Source of the DNA: Kondoa malvinella
Taxonomy: Eukaryota > Basidiomycota > Agaricostilbomycetes > Agaricostilbales > Kondoaceae
NCBI GenBank assembly: GCA_039545315.1
Contig: BCIM01000001.1
Span: 3,629,783 to 3,693,782, forward strand
Direction: 5' to 3'
DNA: 64,000 nucleotides
Shown piece by piece: positions 12,893 to 23,898 of the stretch (position 1 is its first letter; every line of letters begins with the position of its first letter). Position numbers and translations under genes: made by a program. Below the pieces are notes generated by a model, which made no database searches, was not told the DNA's origin, and saw only the letters and a program-made list of their open reading frames with translations.

Positions 12893-13831
12893 ATGGTCCG
12901 CCTTTACATCTCTGCTCTCGAGTACTTGCAAAACCAACGTATTCACCCTGCTTTCCAAGATTGGGTTCGCATGACTGATCCTGCCGATTTCCCTAATGTC
13001 ATCTGTTCGTTCTTGCCCTCTTCTTTGGTCCTCACTAATCTCGGAACAGGGACTGATGGACCAGACGGTTCAGCTCAACTTGTTGGCGCAATGCGTATCA
13101 AGTCTGTCAATTTGAAGACGAGCGAGATCTACGCTGTGAGCTTCCATTGCTACCTTCACCGTTTTCCTGGTATTGAAGAATTGGTAGTTGCCAATGCAAG
13201 GCAGTAGCAAGTTCGATGCAAAGCGTATCGCAGAAGTCCGACTGCATCATGAATCTCACTTAATTCGCAAGAGCGAGGACAAGCTCCAACTGCGTTGGGA
13301 TGGAGACAAGAAGTGGACTGACGTCAAGGGAGAACTGTTCAGACCAGTCGGAAGCAGTTCTTACTTTCCTGATGTTCGTTCCTTTCTCCCAAGAGGAGTA
13401 CGGACTACTCAGATGACAGACTTATGGCGACCCTGGTGTCTATCTATTGACTGAAGGTTTCACTCGAGGTGATAATCAAGCACAGTGGACTGTCACCAAT
13501 GACAAATCGATCCAGGTATGCTGCGTTCAAGACTTCTCCTGCAGTGCTTACCTTCTTGTGATAGATTACCGTGCAAAAGGGCAAAAAGGAACTCTGCAGA
13601 ATCGAGACCACGCCAGACGTTCAAGGCTTCACTATCGCTTCTGCTCCGGTCAATCTCGAAGATGACCCAAACGCCAGCGCTCCAACCGAATACCGCGAAA
13701 AGTTCTTTTCTCTCGCTTTAATGTCAGTCATCATCATGCCTGTTCAACGCTCAGCAAGCGCTACGAAAGCTATCTGGTGGGCTAAGAAATTGGGAGGCAT
13801 CTTCATCGAAGAAGGACAGGGTGCCTTCTAA
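12893..13831 (+). CDS. Unrecognised conserved-looking protein, five exons
   Basis: I do not recognise this protein. Five exons join in frame: 12893-13004, 13050-13135, 13212-13373, 13420-13515 and 13565-13831. Splicing restores one reading frame of about 240 residues. Visible pieces are MVRLYISALEYLQNQ, WTDGPDGSAQLVGAMRIKSV, KLQLRWDGDKKWTDVKGE, YGDPGVYLLTEGFTRGDNQ and a C-terminus rich in small residues ending GIFIEEGQGAF. No transmembrane segment or signal peptide is evident; a stretch SLALMSVIIMPV is mildly hydrophobic. Two of its introns use a GTTCGT donor. It is tandem with, and in the same direction as, the DnaJ gene downstream. The start at 12893 is the first in-frame ATG, but an upstream leader exon is possible. 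No function is proposed. Confidence 0.6.
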
Positions 13832-14597
13832 TTCGATAGGGGAATGAATCATGCCAATACTAGATCACAATTGTATTGTTCCTCTTGTGGCTTCGACGGA
13901 CTTAACGCGCGGTCCTGTGCTTTACGCTCTCGCACCTCAGTCGTTTGCTCCTGTTCGGCTTCAACATCATACACTAGTATTGCTTCGCCACGCTGACCAA
14001 AGTCTCCTCCGTGCGTGGTTGCAATGCACAGTTCAGAGTGAAGATTCTGGCACGTCGTCAAGTTGTCTGAGGTTCATTAATTACATAGAAATGACAACTA
14101 AATGGCGGACCCGCATAGTCACAAACATAGAGATGGTGTAATCAGACGTGATCAGCCTCAGCACAGACGCTTGATGTGTCCAACGAGTGCTGATCATTGG
14201 CTGGAAAAAAGGAAGAACACAGAACAGCTCTTTTTCGAACCGAGCAAGAGAAGAGGGAGAGTAAGAGACCGAAAGCGAAGACACCGACAAGAAGACATGA
14301 AGGCCGCAGCAGCAAGATGGAGATGTGCATTCGTAGAAAGGGGACGAGGAGGAGCCTGATGGGCTTGAAATTTGGCCAGATCAAACGCAGATAATAGCTA
14401 GACAGATCTGCATACGCAGAGGCAAAACCAAATGACTTCATAGAAGGTTCGAGAAAAGCGCGAGCGCGAGAGAAAAGAAAAAAAAGAGGCTCTTTCCCTC
14501 CAGACCCATCCTTTGAGCTCTAGCCGCCCTAGAGAGATACCCAAGTCATAATAATAGCCCCGACTTTCGTTTCTATCCTCTTGTCTGGCTTTTCAAC
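13832..14597. other. Intergenic, no gene seen
   Basis: About 0.77 kb between the unrecognised gene and the DnaJ gene. The distal part (14440-14590) is purine-rich, then pyrimidine-rich just ahead of the ATG, as expected of a leader of a highly expressed chaperone gene. Short frames on both strands look random. Confidence 0.4.
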
Positions 14598-16280
14598 ATG
14601 GTCTCGTTCGTGCCTTTGTCGCTGGTCAAAGGTTTTGGGCTGACGGAGGGCGTCGTAATGTCACAGTGAAACAAAGTTCTACGACCTATTGGGCGTCAGT
14701 CCGGATGCGTCTGATTCAGATCTGAAGAAAGCAGTGAGTGGCATCCGAAGCAAACTTCTGATGGGATCTGACTGAGCGTTTGATGTCTTATAGTACAGGA
14801 AGAAGGTATGCGATAACAGATACAGGAGCGCTGTAGTATGCTGATTGGCGTGTTGTCTAATCAAGGCAATGCAACTTCACCCTGGTAAGTTGGATCGTTC
14901 AGTCTGCACCAAAAGGAGCTGACGAAGGCGACACCTTACAGACAAGAACCCAGACACGGCAGATCTCTTCAAAGAAGTAAGCCTTCTCAATGACTGTTAG
15001 AAGGTCTCATCTCATCGCTTTCTTCAGGTTTCTCATGGTTAGCACATTCATGCAGCCTTTTCTTGCGAAGTGTGCTCATACAGATGCCTTGACAGCCTAT
15101 GAAATGCTCTCTGACCCTCAAAAGCGCTCCATGTACGATCAATATGGCGAAAAGGGCTTGTCAGAAGGTGCTGGCGGTATGGGGGGCATGGATCCGCAGG
15201 ACCTTTTCTCTCAGCTGTTCGGAGGCGGCGGAGGTGGATTCTTTGGCGGCGGAGGAGGAGGCAGAAGACCACAGGGACCAAGAAAAGGCAAAGACCTCGT
15301 GCACCGCATCAAAGTCTCTTTGGAAGATTTGTACAAGGGCAAGCTCACCAAGCTATCTCTGCAAAAGTCTGTTCTTTGCGGCAAATGTAACGGAAAGGGA
15401 GGGAAAGAGGGCGCAGTCAAGCAGTGTGGGTCGTGCCGTGGTCAGGGTGTGCGTGTGACTTTGAGGCAGTTGGGTCCGATGGTGCAGCAAGTACAACAAC
15501 CTTGCAACGACTGTAACGGCGAAGGCGAGATCATCAACCAAAAAGACCGATGCAAGACATGTTTGGGCAAAAAGACCAACTCGGAGCGCAAGGTCATTGA
15601 AGTACATGTCGACCCTGGTATGAAGGATGGTCAGACCGTTACTTTCGCTGGAGAAGCTGATCAAGCTCCTGGCATCATTCCTGGTGATGTGGTCATCGTT
15701 ATTGACGAGAAGGAGCACCCTGTCTTCAAGCGAAAGGGAGACGATCTGTACATGGAAGCTCAAGTCGACTTGCTTACGGCGCTTGCTGGTGGCACTATCT
15801 CGATACCTCATCTGTCAGACAAGATACTCAAGGTCAACATTCTGCCTGGCGAGATACTGAAACCAGGTCCGGTCTGCTGTCTGTGTGCTTTGTTCTGAAA
15901 GCTGATGTATAACTATGGCCGCACAGGCGCACTCAAGGTTGTCAAAGAACAAGGCATGCCTTCGTATCGCCATCGAGAAATGCAAGACCTCTACATCCGC
16001 TTCACTGTCAACTTCCCAGACACATTACCTGAACAATCTTTCGCTCTTCTCGAACAAGCGCTACCACCAAGAGTGGAACCTTCTATTCCTAAGAAGGGCT
16101 ATGTTGAAGATGTATACCTTTCAGACGTTGACCATGCGCACCAAGCGAGAAAGGAAGATGCGATGGACGAGGATGAAGATGAAGGTCAAGCTGGTCCAGG
16201 CGTGCAGGTGCGTTGCAATGTCTTGTATATCAGTATCGTCGCTAATCCTTCCTTGCTCTGTACAGTGCGCACAACAGTAG
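14598..16280 (+). CDS. YDJ1: Type I Hsp40/DnaJ co-chaperone, Ydj1-like, farnesylatable
   Basis: Hsp70 co-chaperone of cytosol and ER/mitochondrial outer surface. The first coding exon has only 8 nt (14598-14605); with a GTTCGT donor it joins to give MVSETKFYDLLGVSPDASD. The J domain carries the HPD motif, split by an intron in the Asp codon. Next come the G/F region (LFSQLFGGGGGGFFGGG) and four CxxCxGxG-type zinc motifs (CGKCNGKG, CGSCRGQG, CNDCNGEG, CKTCLGKK). C-terminal substrate-binding domains follow, then an acidic tail (DEDEDEGQAGPGVQ). The last coding exon, 16266-16280, encodes only CAQQ and stop, a CaaX farnesylation box like the CASQ of yeast Ydj1. Keeping the 58-nt intron 16208-16265 would change the frame and delete the box. 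About 400 residues, as usual for the family. Confidence 0.92.
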
Positions 16281-16875
16281 ATATTTCGAGTCGAGATTTA
16301 GAGGTAGTAGCCACTTATTAGATCAGGTTCAGACCGTAGCAATGCATTCGCTGTCAATAGTAATTTCTCTGTATACGCTCCAGTCCGAAAGCACCGAGAT
16401 TACCTGCATCGAGCAGAAGTGTGATCATTTCATACTTTTGCCTTAGGCGACCACATACAAGTCACAGCGGTCGCTCCACGCTTGTCGAGTCAGCTGATAT
16501 CCTACTCGCGCTAACCCACCATAATTACGTGACTGTGTGGGGTTGTTGCCTTTTCCGTTCAAAGCTTCGCGACCTGAGTATTTGACTTTTGGGTCTAACC
16601 TGTTTTGTTGTTTTGCCTGTGCCTATGGCTCTGTCTCTTCAATACAACCTGTGTGCTCATCTGTAGCTGCGTGCTGTTGTTCTGCTTTCGTTCCGTGGTC
16701 GAGCTCCGCGCGGGAGGCTTGCAACTTGAAATCTCGCCTGACTTTCCTTATTGTTGGTCTATACCTTTCAACGACTCTGCCAACTCATCTTTGTTCAACT
16801 GTTGAAATACCTCAGCAATACAAGAGACCGTGTGCTTTGCATTGTTGATTCAACCGTGATCAACAAGCACCAAAT
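16281..16875. other. Intergenic, upstream of RGS-LOV paralogue 2
   Basis: About 0.6 kb separating the DnaJ gene from the second RGS-LOV gene. The part from about 16560 to 16875 is pyrimidine-rich, consistent with a promoter and 5' leader. No gene or RNA seen. Confidence 0.4.
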
Positions 16876-19352
16876 ATGGCGCAGACGCAGACAGAAACGC
16901 CGACTAAGGTGAAGAGCAACTGGCTGTCTATACCAAAAGGCTTGAAGCATCGCAAGTCCAGCAAGAACCTATCGGTCGATATCAGCATTAGGGAAGAGAA
17001 GCCAGGCAAATCTAGATCGACCTTTACAGCTCCTACCTCTTCACAAACATCAAGCATCGACACAGGCTCAGATAATGGCGATAGACCATCCCTTACTTCA
17101 GCCAAGTCACACAAAACACATAAATCCCAGAAATCTTCAGAAAGCGGCTCTTCCAATGCGTCCTTACAGCCGCCTGTACCTATTCGGGCAGCAGAACACC
17201 CACTACAACTTCCTGTGTCCACCCGACCATCAGAGCAGATACAACACGGGCTGCCTCTCCCTTCGCCGGGTAGCGGCTCGAGGCCAGATCCGACATTGAC
17301 AAATGGTTCGCCGCCAGTAGCAAGCTCGATGGCTCTTCACGCAGAATCGATGGATTCGAGGAACCACCAGGCGATGGAAAGCAAACCTTTTGCCTCTCTA
17401 CTCAGCCGGGATAGTCTGCGCAAAATCTTGGATGACCCGGTTGGTTTGTTCAAGTTTGGCACCTTCTTGGCGAATGAACTCGGGGCTGTGCGTTTCTTTG
17501 ATTTGAGCTGATGGTCGACTCTGACATCAATTATAGGAGCAACTCTGTTTCTGGCTCAATGCAGAGCAACATCGATCAGATTTAAATCGACTTCAGTCAC
17601 TTAGCCGTCGTCTACATGATCTACATGTACCAAGCTCAGCACCGTTAGCACTCAACATCTCTTCTGGCGAACGACGCATACTGCAGCAACGAGTTTCAGC
17701 TTTCACAACTCTAGTCGACCCTTTTGCACAAGCTCGAGAAGCTGCCTTCGCTGCCATGCATGGTGACGCTTGGCCGAGATTCGTCAAACATCGCCTCAGT
17801 CTAGCGCAGAACCATGCTATCAGGAATGAGAGGAGGGGAGAGCACATTGATAGCTTTTGTCTTGCTGGTTGGCTGATCGTCCGGATCTATTTACATGCGC
17901 TGATGGTGCGTTGTGTCAATAGAGGTCCGACAAGACAAGGATCAGCCGATCATCATGATGAGCGAAGGCTTTGTCAAGATGACTGGCTATCAGCTGGAAG
18001 ATGCATTGAGCAAGAATTGTGTGAGTCCAATCGAGGCATTTCTCTACTGTTCTAAAGGTCCATCCAGCGTTTCCTACAAGGACCTGGCACTTCAAAGTCT
18101 GCGATGGCAAGAATAAGATCCGCTTGTCGACTTGGTCTGCCGGCTCAAGAATTATTGCTGTATGTCGAACTACCCTTTGGCTTATCTTGTCGGCTTACGA
18201 TATTGCAAAGAAACTATAAAGCCGATGGTGCCCCGATCTGGGTTTTGCTGCGTATAGAGGTGCGTCACCGATAACAGACCGTCAACTAGGCAGTGCTCAT
18301 GCGCAATGTAGCCACTTCGAGATTCGCAAGGGATACTTCGGTATCTGCTCGGTCATCAGTTCAATGGTAAATAGCACTGCCATCTTATCCTCGATTCGAA
18401 CTAACGCCGTTGTGATAGTTTCGAGCAAAACTTCAGATCTTTCGTATCTGGTTTCCGATGCCTTGGATGATGCAGAAGGATGCTCAGACGCGCCTCTGGT
18501 CGCGCTTCAGCAATCACAAGCAGAAGAAGCCATGAAGAGCCACATTTCGACGCATCTCGGTTCTGCCGAGCGAAAGGCGCCGTACGTCTTTGCTAGGTGA
18601 CTCATTGACCTGTAGCTAATTGGTCGATTCAGTAGCTCGCGCAGTGGTCTTGTCAATCAAGCAGACCGCGATCGTCGGATGAAAGATGCGACAGATCTCG
18701 CTTTCGCAGCTACTTCAGCTAGACCAGCATCAAGGGAGAAACGTCCTTCTCCTCCGCCGGCCACTGGCAGCGGCGGTCCTAGACCTACATCCGCTGCTGG
18801 TTGGAGCAAACCTGCGGCCATGGCTAGACCTACATCTGCTGGTGCTCGCAAGGAAACTTTCGGCGCAAGCTCATCTTTGGCTGAACGGCAAGCATTAGGT
18901 GGCATCACACAAATAGGCGAATTGGAAGGCGAAGCCCAATGGCAGTCAGATGTGAGTCGTTGTATCGGAGTGGCTTCTCGGTGTCTGAGACGGTCATAGG
19001 CATTGGCTCGCTTCTGTTTCGTCGATCCAGCAACAACCGATATCATGTACTCTTCTCCTAGCTTACCAGTCGAATGGGCGCAAGGGCAAAGCGTCCTTGC
19101 ACCTTTGGCCAACCAGAATGCGGATGTGCAGCAGCGAGTAAAACAGGCAATGAGGAAGACAACAAGCACGCGGGTGGACGTGCAGCTCCAGCTTACGTCG
19201 AGTGGGATGCAGAATGTGACTTTGAGCATAACAGTCAGTCTATCTCATTCTGCCTTTGCGTGCTTAGCTGATGGCTTCTCAAGCCTCTGTTGAAAAAGCG
19301 AAACACGGTCGCGGGCGTTGTGGTTCTGTTTGGGACGTCATTTGTACAGTGA
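16876..19352 (+). CDS. RGS-LOV photoreceptor, paralogue 2 (complete)
   Basis: Predicted blue-light-controlled regulator of heterotrimeric G-protein signalling. Order: Ser/Thr/Pro-rich N-terminus with Lys patches; RGS domain (SLLSRDSLRKILDDPVGLFK, GTFLANELGA, then EQLCFWLNAEQHRSDL and VDPFAQAREAAFAAMHGDAW); LOV domain; Pro/Gly linker; C-terminal domain (FVDPATTDIMYSSPSLPVEW). LOV landmarks: GFVKMTGYQLEDAL, KNCRFLQGPGT with the flavin Cys codon at 18018-18020, NYKADGAPIWVLLRIE and PLRDSQGILRYLLGHQFN. The canonical NCRFLQ motif appears only after removing the intron 18021-18067, which begins right behind the Cys codon. The last exon ends NTVAGVVVLFGTSFVQ with TGA at 19350-19352. It matches the architecture of BcLOV4-type fungal RGS-LOV proteins. 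It is a clear paralogue of the gene at 1-2024, with many identical stretches in RGS and LOV. Light-driven membrane recruitment is inferred. Confidence 0.9.
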
Positions 19353-19714
19353 GAGGACATTTGATTTATACATTAGCAGCACAGTAGCATTTCGGTAATT
19401 TCATGGGCATTGCAGTCAACTCCGGATTTTTCGTCTAATGAATATCTCGACAGTCGACAACGATGCTTCGCCATCTGGAGTCTGCTGCTGCTGCGCATTC
19501 ATCTTACTCGTCTTGAAATAGCTTCAAAGTCTATCTTGGAACGAGGCTGTACTACTATACTATACGGCAGCATGGTCTTCATGCTGATTCTGTCAACATT
19601 GGCCCGGGTTCATCTCCGCAGGGCCTCCATGTGCTCGTCTCTCTTTTGTTTCGAACGTAGTCGGATCTCAAACTCTTAGGCGCTGGTCTTTCGGACTCGC
19701 TGGCTCGTGAGATC
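19353..19714. other. Intergenic, no gene seen
   Basis: About 0.36 kb between tandem genes. It must hold the end of the RGS-LOV transcript and the promoter of the AIM6-like gene. No motif or RNA recognised. Confidence 0.4.
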
Positions 19715-21044
19715 ATGGACAGCAGAATGTTCTCCTACTTCAAGAAAAGCAAAGGCCCTGTTGCTCTAGAAGACTGGGCTGAATCAGGCCGCTCTCGGTC
19801 TGATTCAGCCACTTCGTTCGTTGGCCTGCCCTTCTCCGCGGCTCGAGATCCAGAAAAGGTTGGCCCTATCCGACTAGGCCCAGCACCATCGACATGGAAG
19901 TCAAAGCTGCGCCGAATCTCACTGTACATCCTTCCGAAAGTCATAGCCATTCTTGCGCTCTACGCCTGCTCTGCTTTTCTATTGACGCAATTCTTGCTAC
20001 CTCGAGAGGTCAATGTCCGAAGCGTGCTTTACCGGCATATGGAGAACTCGACTGCAGTCTATCAAGATCTTCCGGTTACCCTAGGCGTGGTGCCCAAACG
20101 GATAGCAAGTCACAACGATTGTAAGTCGCCGAGAAATGGTCTTCCAGCTCATTCCTTAAAAATACTGTCACAGATACGCGATCCATCCCCTTGTATACGG
20201 CTCTAGCTGTTGGAGTGAGCTCAGTGGAAGCAGATGTGTGGCTTGTTGACGGGGAAGTTCGGGTGCGTTTCTGTATTCGACTTCCGAGCTGAGCTGACCT
20301 TTGTTTAGATCGGGCACCACAAGCATCTAGCAACATGGGGTAGAACGTTGAGAAGCCTTTACGTGGAACCTTTGATGGACATCCTGGCGAAGGCGAACGC
20401 TGTACCAAGGTTTGTCCTGACATTGCTTTCACGGATATTTTGCCAATGCTTTCAGTAGCGATACCGTTAAAGGCGTGTTTCAGATGGCACCTGAAGTATC
20501 CCTGCAGCCCCTCATCGATTTCAAAGAGGAGTCAACAGAGTGAGCTAGCAACTTCCCGCCAGTCAACCTCACTGATTTGTCCAAAAGATTATATCAAGCG
20601 GTACTGGCTGAGCTTGCTCCGTTGCGCTCTGTGGGCTACCTTACAACCTACAATGGCACCATCAATCGCTCAGCCGTTACGGTCGTCGGCAGCGGATTAG
20701 CACGTCTCGACCTCATACTCAATCAGACACCGCGAGATCTCTTCTTTGACGCAAGGCTCGACCAATTGTCCACACGGTACCTACATCTCGATCCAAGCAT
20801 CAGTCCTCTTGCTTCTGTTGAACTCGCTCGTTCCGGCTATCGCTCTGCTTCTTTCTGGAGAGAACAACCTTATTGGCAGATGTGGGAGTGGGTTCGTGTA
20901 GCTCACACCAGAGGAATTGCGACGCGTGTTTGGGGCGTACCAGAGAACAACAATTGGTTACGAAGGAAGGTTTGGCGCGACCTCATGAACATTGGTGTTG
21001 ACTGGTTGAACTGCGATGACCTTGACGAGGCGAGTGTGTTCTAA
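19715..21044 (+). CDS. AIM6-like PLC/GDPD-fold membrane protein
   Basis: Member of the fungal 'altered inheritance of mitochondria protein 6' family, which has a phosphatidylinositol-phospholipase-C-like/glycerophosphodiester-phosphodiesterase-like fold; the reaction is not established. After an N-terminal cytosolic tail, one membrane segment is visible (ILPKVIAILALYACSAFLL, about residues 72-92). The catalytic-type barrel follows: KRIASHNDY, ALAVGVSSVEADVWLVDGEV, IGHHKHLA, TLRSLYVEPL, then VSLQPLIDFKEES, a Trp-rich section and IATRVWGVPENNNWLRRKVW. It ends with GVDWLNCDDLDE, resembling the C-terminal beta-strand of such barrels. The His and Glu/Asp residues in SHNDY and SVEADVW are where this fold keeps its catalytic or metal ligands. 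Three short introns lie between 20120 and 20590. Type II membrane topology is inferred. Confidence 0.75.
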
Positions 21045-21259
21045 GGGGAGTGAATCGAGAAAAGGACAATGACAAGGACATTCGTTTGTACCAATAGCTT
21101 TGACAAAGTGCAGGATGTGAATCTCCTTGAGCGATCAGCTAATCTTTAATGGTTGATCCGAGTCCAGCATCATCGCATGCTATCAACAGCTGCAGCTGCT
21201 TCCGGTGCATGCTTCGATTCCCTGTCTTGATTAGAAGACACGGTAGATACCTGACAGAC

Positions 21260-23805
21260 ATGGAGAATACCAAGCTTGCGAGACGTCCTTCCATTGAATC
21301 GATACCTCACCCGCAGGCAACAACTGCTGCAGCCTTGTCAGCGTCAGCGAGTACATCTCAAACCAAATGCTCACAGGGCCCGCGCCGCCATGCTCCTCGT
21401 GTGCGCAAGCCAAAGGGTGACGCTGCCGATCCGAATACATCAACTTCGCCATCAAGAGCGAGTCCATCAGCCAGAGGCGGGTCTGGGCCTCGTCCTCAGC
21501 CATCGTTTGCACAGCAACAGCGGCCTCGCTTCGGACAAGCGGGGCATCAGCCTGAATCAGCGATACATTTGAATGCGCTTCATGGAGGACTGCCTGCAAG
21601 GGCACGCGAAGTTCAGAAGTCGTCTCCAAATTGGCGATCAAATGCTTCTCCTTTCGTAGACAAGGGCAAAGGTCGAGCGGTTGGTCTGCCAGCGGAAGAA
21701 CCAGAAGTCTCCCCAGACGATAATTTGAGTGTGCTACAAGTGGTTTCTTCTCTCGATCGACCACTGGAGGTGCAGCTGAAAGCCCTGGCCGATGTATGCA
21801 TAGAGCTACAGCTTCACTTGTCTTGCCTAAGACTGCTTTTAGTCAACCAAGCCATCATCATCCGCTCTCAAGGTCCGACAAGAGCTCGTCAGGCAGATAC
21901 AGCGCACTCTCGATTGGCACTATGGTCAGAAGAAGTTTGTTCGCTTCGAAGTGGTGCCTTTTGGATCTTCCGTAGTTGGCATTGCTTCATCTACCTCTGA
22001 TCTAGATGTAGGTCAGCTTGTTTAAAGGCGCAGACAAAGACTCAGACTCCTGTCCTCAGCTTTGTATCATCGATCATGGGTTGCCTAAAGGCTACCGCGG
22101 ATCTAAAGATGACGGAGAATTACCTCGAATGTATGATATGGGCTTTGTGCGCAATCGCATGCAACGGAATGCTTACAAACTTGGCGTCAAATCTGTGTTG
22201 GCCGTCCGAGCCAAAGTCCCGATATGCAAGATAGAACTGCACAGCGGTTTGCAAGCGGACATTAACTGTAATGAGCAGCTTGGTGAGTCCACATCGGTGC
22301 AAAATTACTTGTAGCGCGCCACTAATCGATGCCTCAGGCTTGCGCAATTCTCATCTGCTCCGAACCTACTTTCAGCTCGCTCCAGACGTCACTTATCCGC
22401 TTGCCAAATTCATCAAGTTTTGGGCAAAGCAACGGCGATTGAACGATCCAAGTGGTCATCAAGGACCGTAAGCTTTGTGTATGCTGTACTGGTATTATTG
22501 ACTGAAATCAAGCTATCAATAGTGTTTCGCTTTCTAGCTACTCTTATATCCTTCTCATGATAGCATACCTTCGATCTATCAAAGTTTTGCCGAACCTTCA
22601 GAAGAGACCGTCAGACTATGAGCCTGAGCAGAAGGATATATGGTGGCAGATGGAGCGCAAAAGAGGCAGGCGGAAACAACCTGCTCAGCATGTTGCTACT
22701 ATCGGCTACGACACGGGCTATCTGAAGAAGGTAGAAGAGGGTTGGAAGCCGGCTGCTGTCACGCTAGAGCAAGCGGCGAAGGGCTTCTTTGACTTTTACA
22801 GCAAGTTTGCGTTTCACGAGCATATCTTATCGATACGGGTAGGTTGCTTCTTTGAAGACTATTCCGAGCTGACTTCGAGCACAGCACGATGAACCTTTCC
22901 TACGGCGGCAATACCCCTTTGAGGAACAGCCAACAAAAGCAACCACTCGAGCAGCGCAGCTAGCTGCCGATGTCAAAAATCTGCATCTGACACCTGACCC
23001 TGATGAAGATGCTGAAGAAGAAGAAGAAGAGAGCGATGAGGAAGAGATAGAGGTAGAAGCTCATGAAGGCAAAGAAGAGCAGGAAGATCAGCCTGTTCTC
23101 GCCGATGTTCTAGCTGCCAGGGAAAATTCGCAAGAAACTTCAGCTGAAAAAGCTATGACAAAGCCAGCTGAGCAGGAAGTAACGATAGAGCTAGTGACCA
23201 TCTTCAAGGAACCTCGAGGTTGGTCTTCCGACCGTCTGGCTATTCTTGACCCCTTCATCTTGTCGCGCAACACCGTCAGCCATGTCAATTCAGCTACAGC
23301 TGAAACTCTGCAGAAGGTAATTCAGTCACCTCCTCATCGTGTGTCTCGCTTATGACTGAGCAGGAACTCGCCAGAGCAAGAGATTTGCTGGAGGAAGGCA
23401 AATCTTTAATAGAGGTTTGCGCGCCGATTGTAGGTCGCTGGCTTTCTCGTCTTGGTCTTTCACGCACTGATCTTTTGACGACAGAAACGAGATCCTGGCT
23501 TCGACAAGGGTGTGCCATTCAGAGGGACGAGCAAGAGCAGTCGACGCCAGAGGAACAAACAGCAAAAAGGCCTTGTCGCAACAGATCAGCATGATGCCGC
23601 GGCTTCCCCTCAACAGCGAGTACCGATAGTGCTAGATAAGCCAAGGCTGCAGGCAGATGGCGGGAGGCGACTGGCAAAGGGCGAGCGGGAAGCTATCGCT
23701 GATCGCATAAAAGCCGCAAATGCGCGAGCTGGGTTCGAGGTGCGAGATGAGAAGAAGCAGGAGGAGCTCAAGCGGGCATCAGGTGTTGGAGCAGATCAGG
23801 CTTGA
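21260..23805 (+). CDS. Cid1-type nucleotidyltransferase (poly(A)/terminal uridylyl transferase)
   Basis: Non-canonical poly(A) polymerase or terminal uridylyltransferase acting on RNA 3' ends. A disordered, basic N-terminus (residues 1-175) precedes the Pol-beta-fold catalytic core: VVPFGSSVVGIASSTSDLD, then, after the 52-nt intron 22004-22055, LCIIDHGLPKGY. The motif GS...SDLD supplies two catalytic Asp; the third is in VPICKIELHSGLQADINCN. The PAP-associated region follows (LGLRNSHLLRTYFQLAP, LAKFIKFWAKQRRLND, YSYILLMIAYLRSIKVLPNL). The C-terminal third contains an acidic run around 22990-23060 and a long Lys/Arg/Gln-rich tail. An in-frame upstream ATG exists at 21149; I prefer 21260 because the peptide between them is not conserved-looking. 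Whether it adds U or A cannot be told from sequence. Confidence 0.85.
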
Positions 23806-23898
23806 TGTAGCTCAGATCCATTCGCACGCCGGTGACAGCTTGTCCCGAACAGTAACTTGATCAGCTCCAATTTCCGCAGCTCTCTGCCCTATCAAAGC

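Noticed and set aside
22004..22040. A 34-nt intron in the catalytic motif of the Cid1-type enzyme
   Set aside because: A 52-nt intron (22004-22055) with a better acceptor gives SDLDLCIIDHGLPKGY, the expected family sequence.
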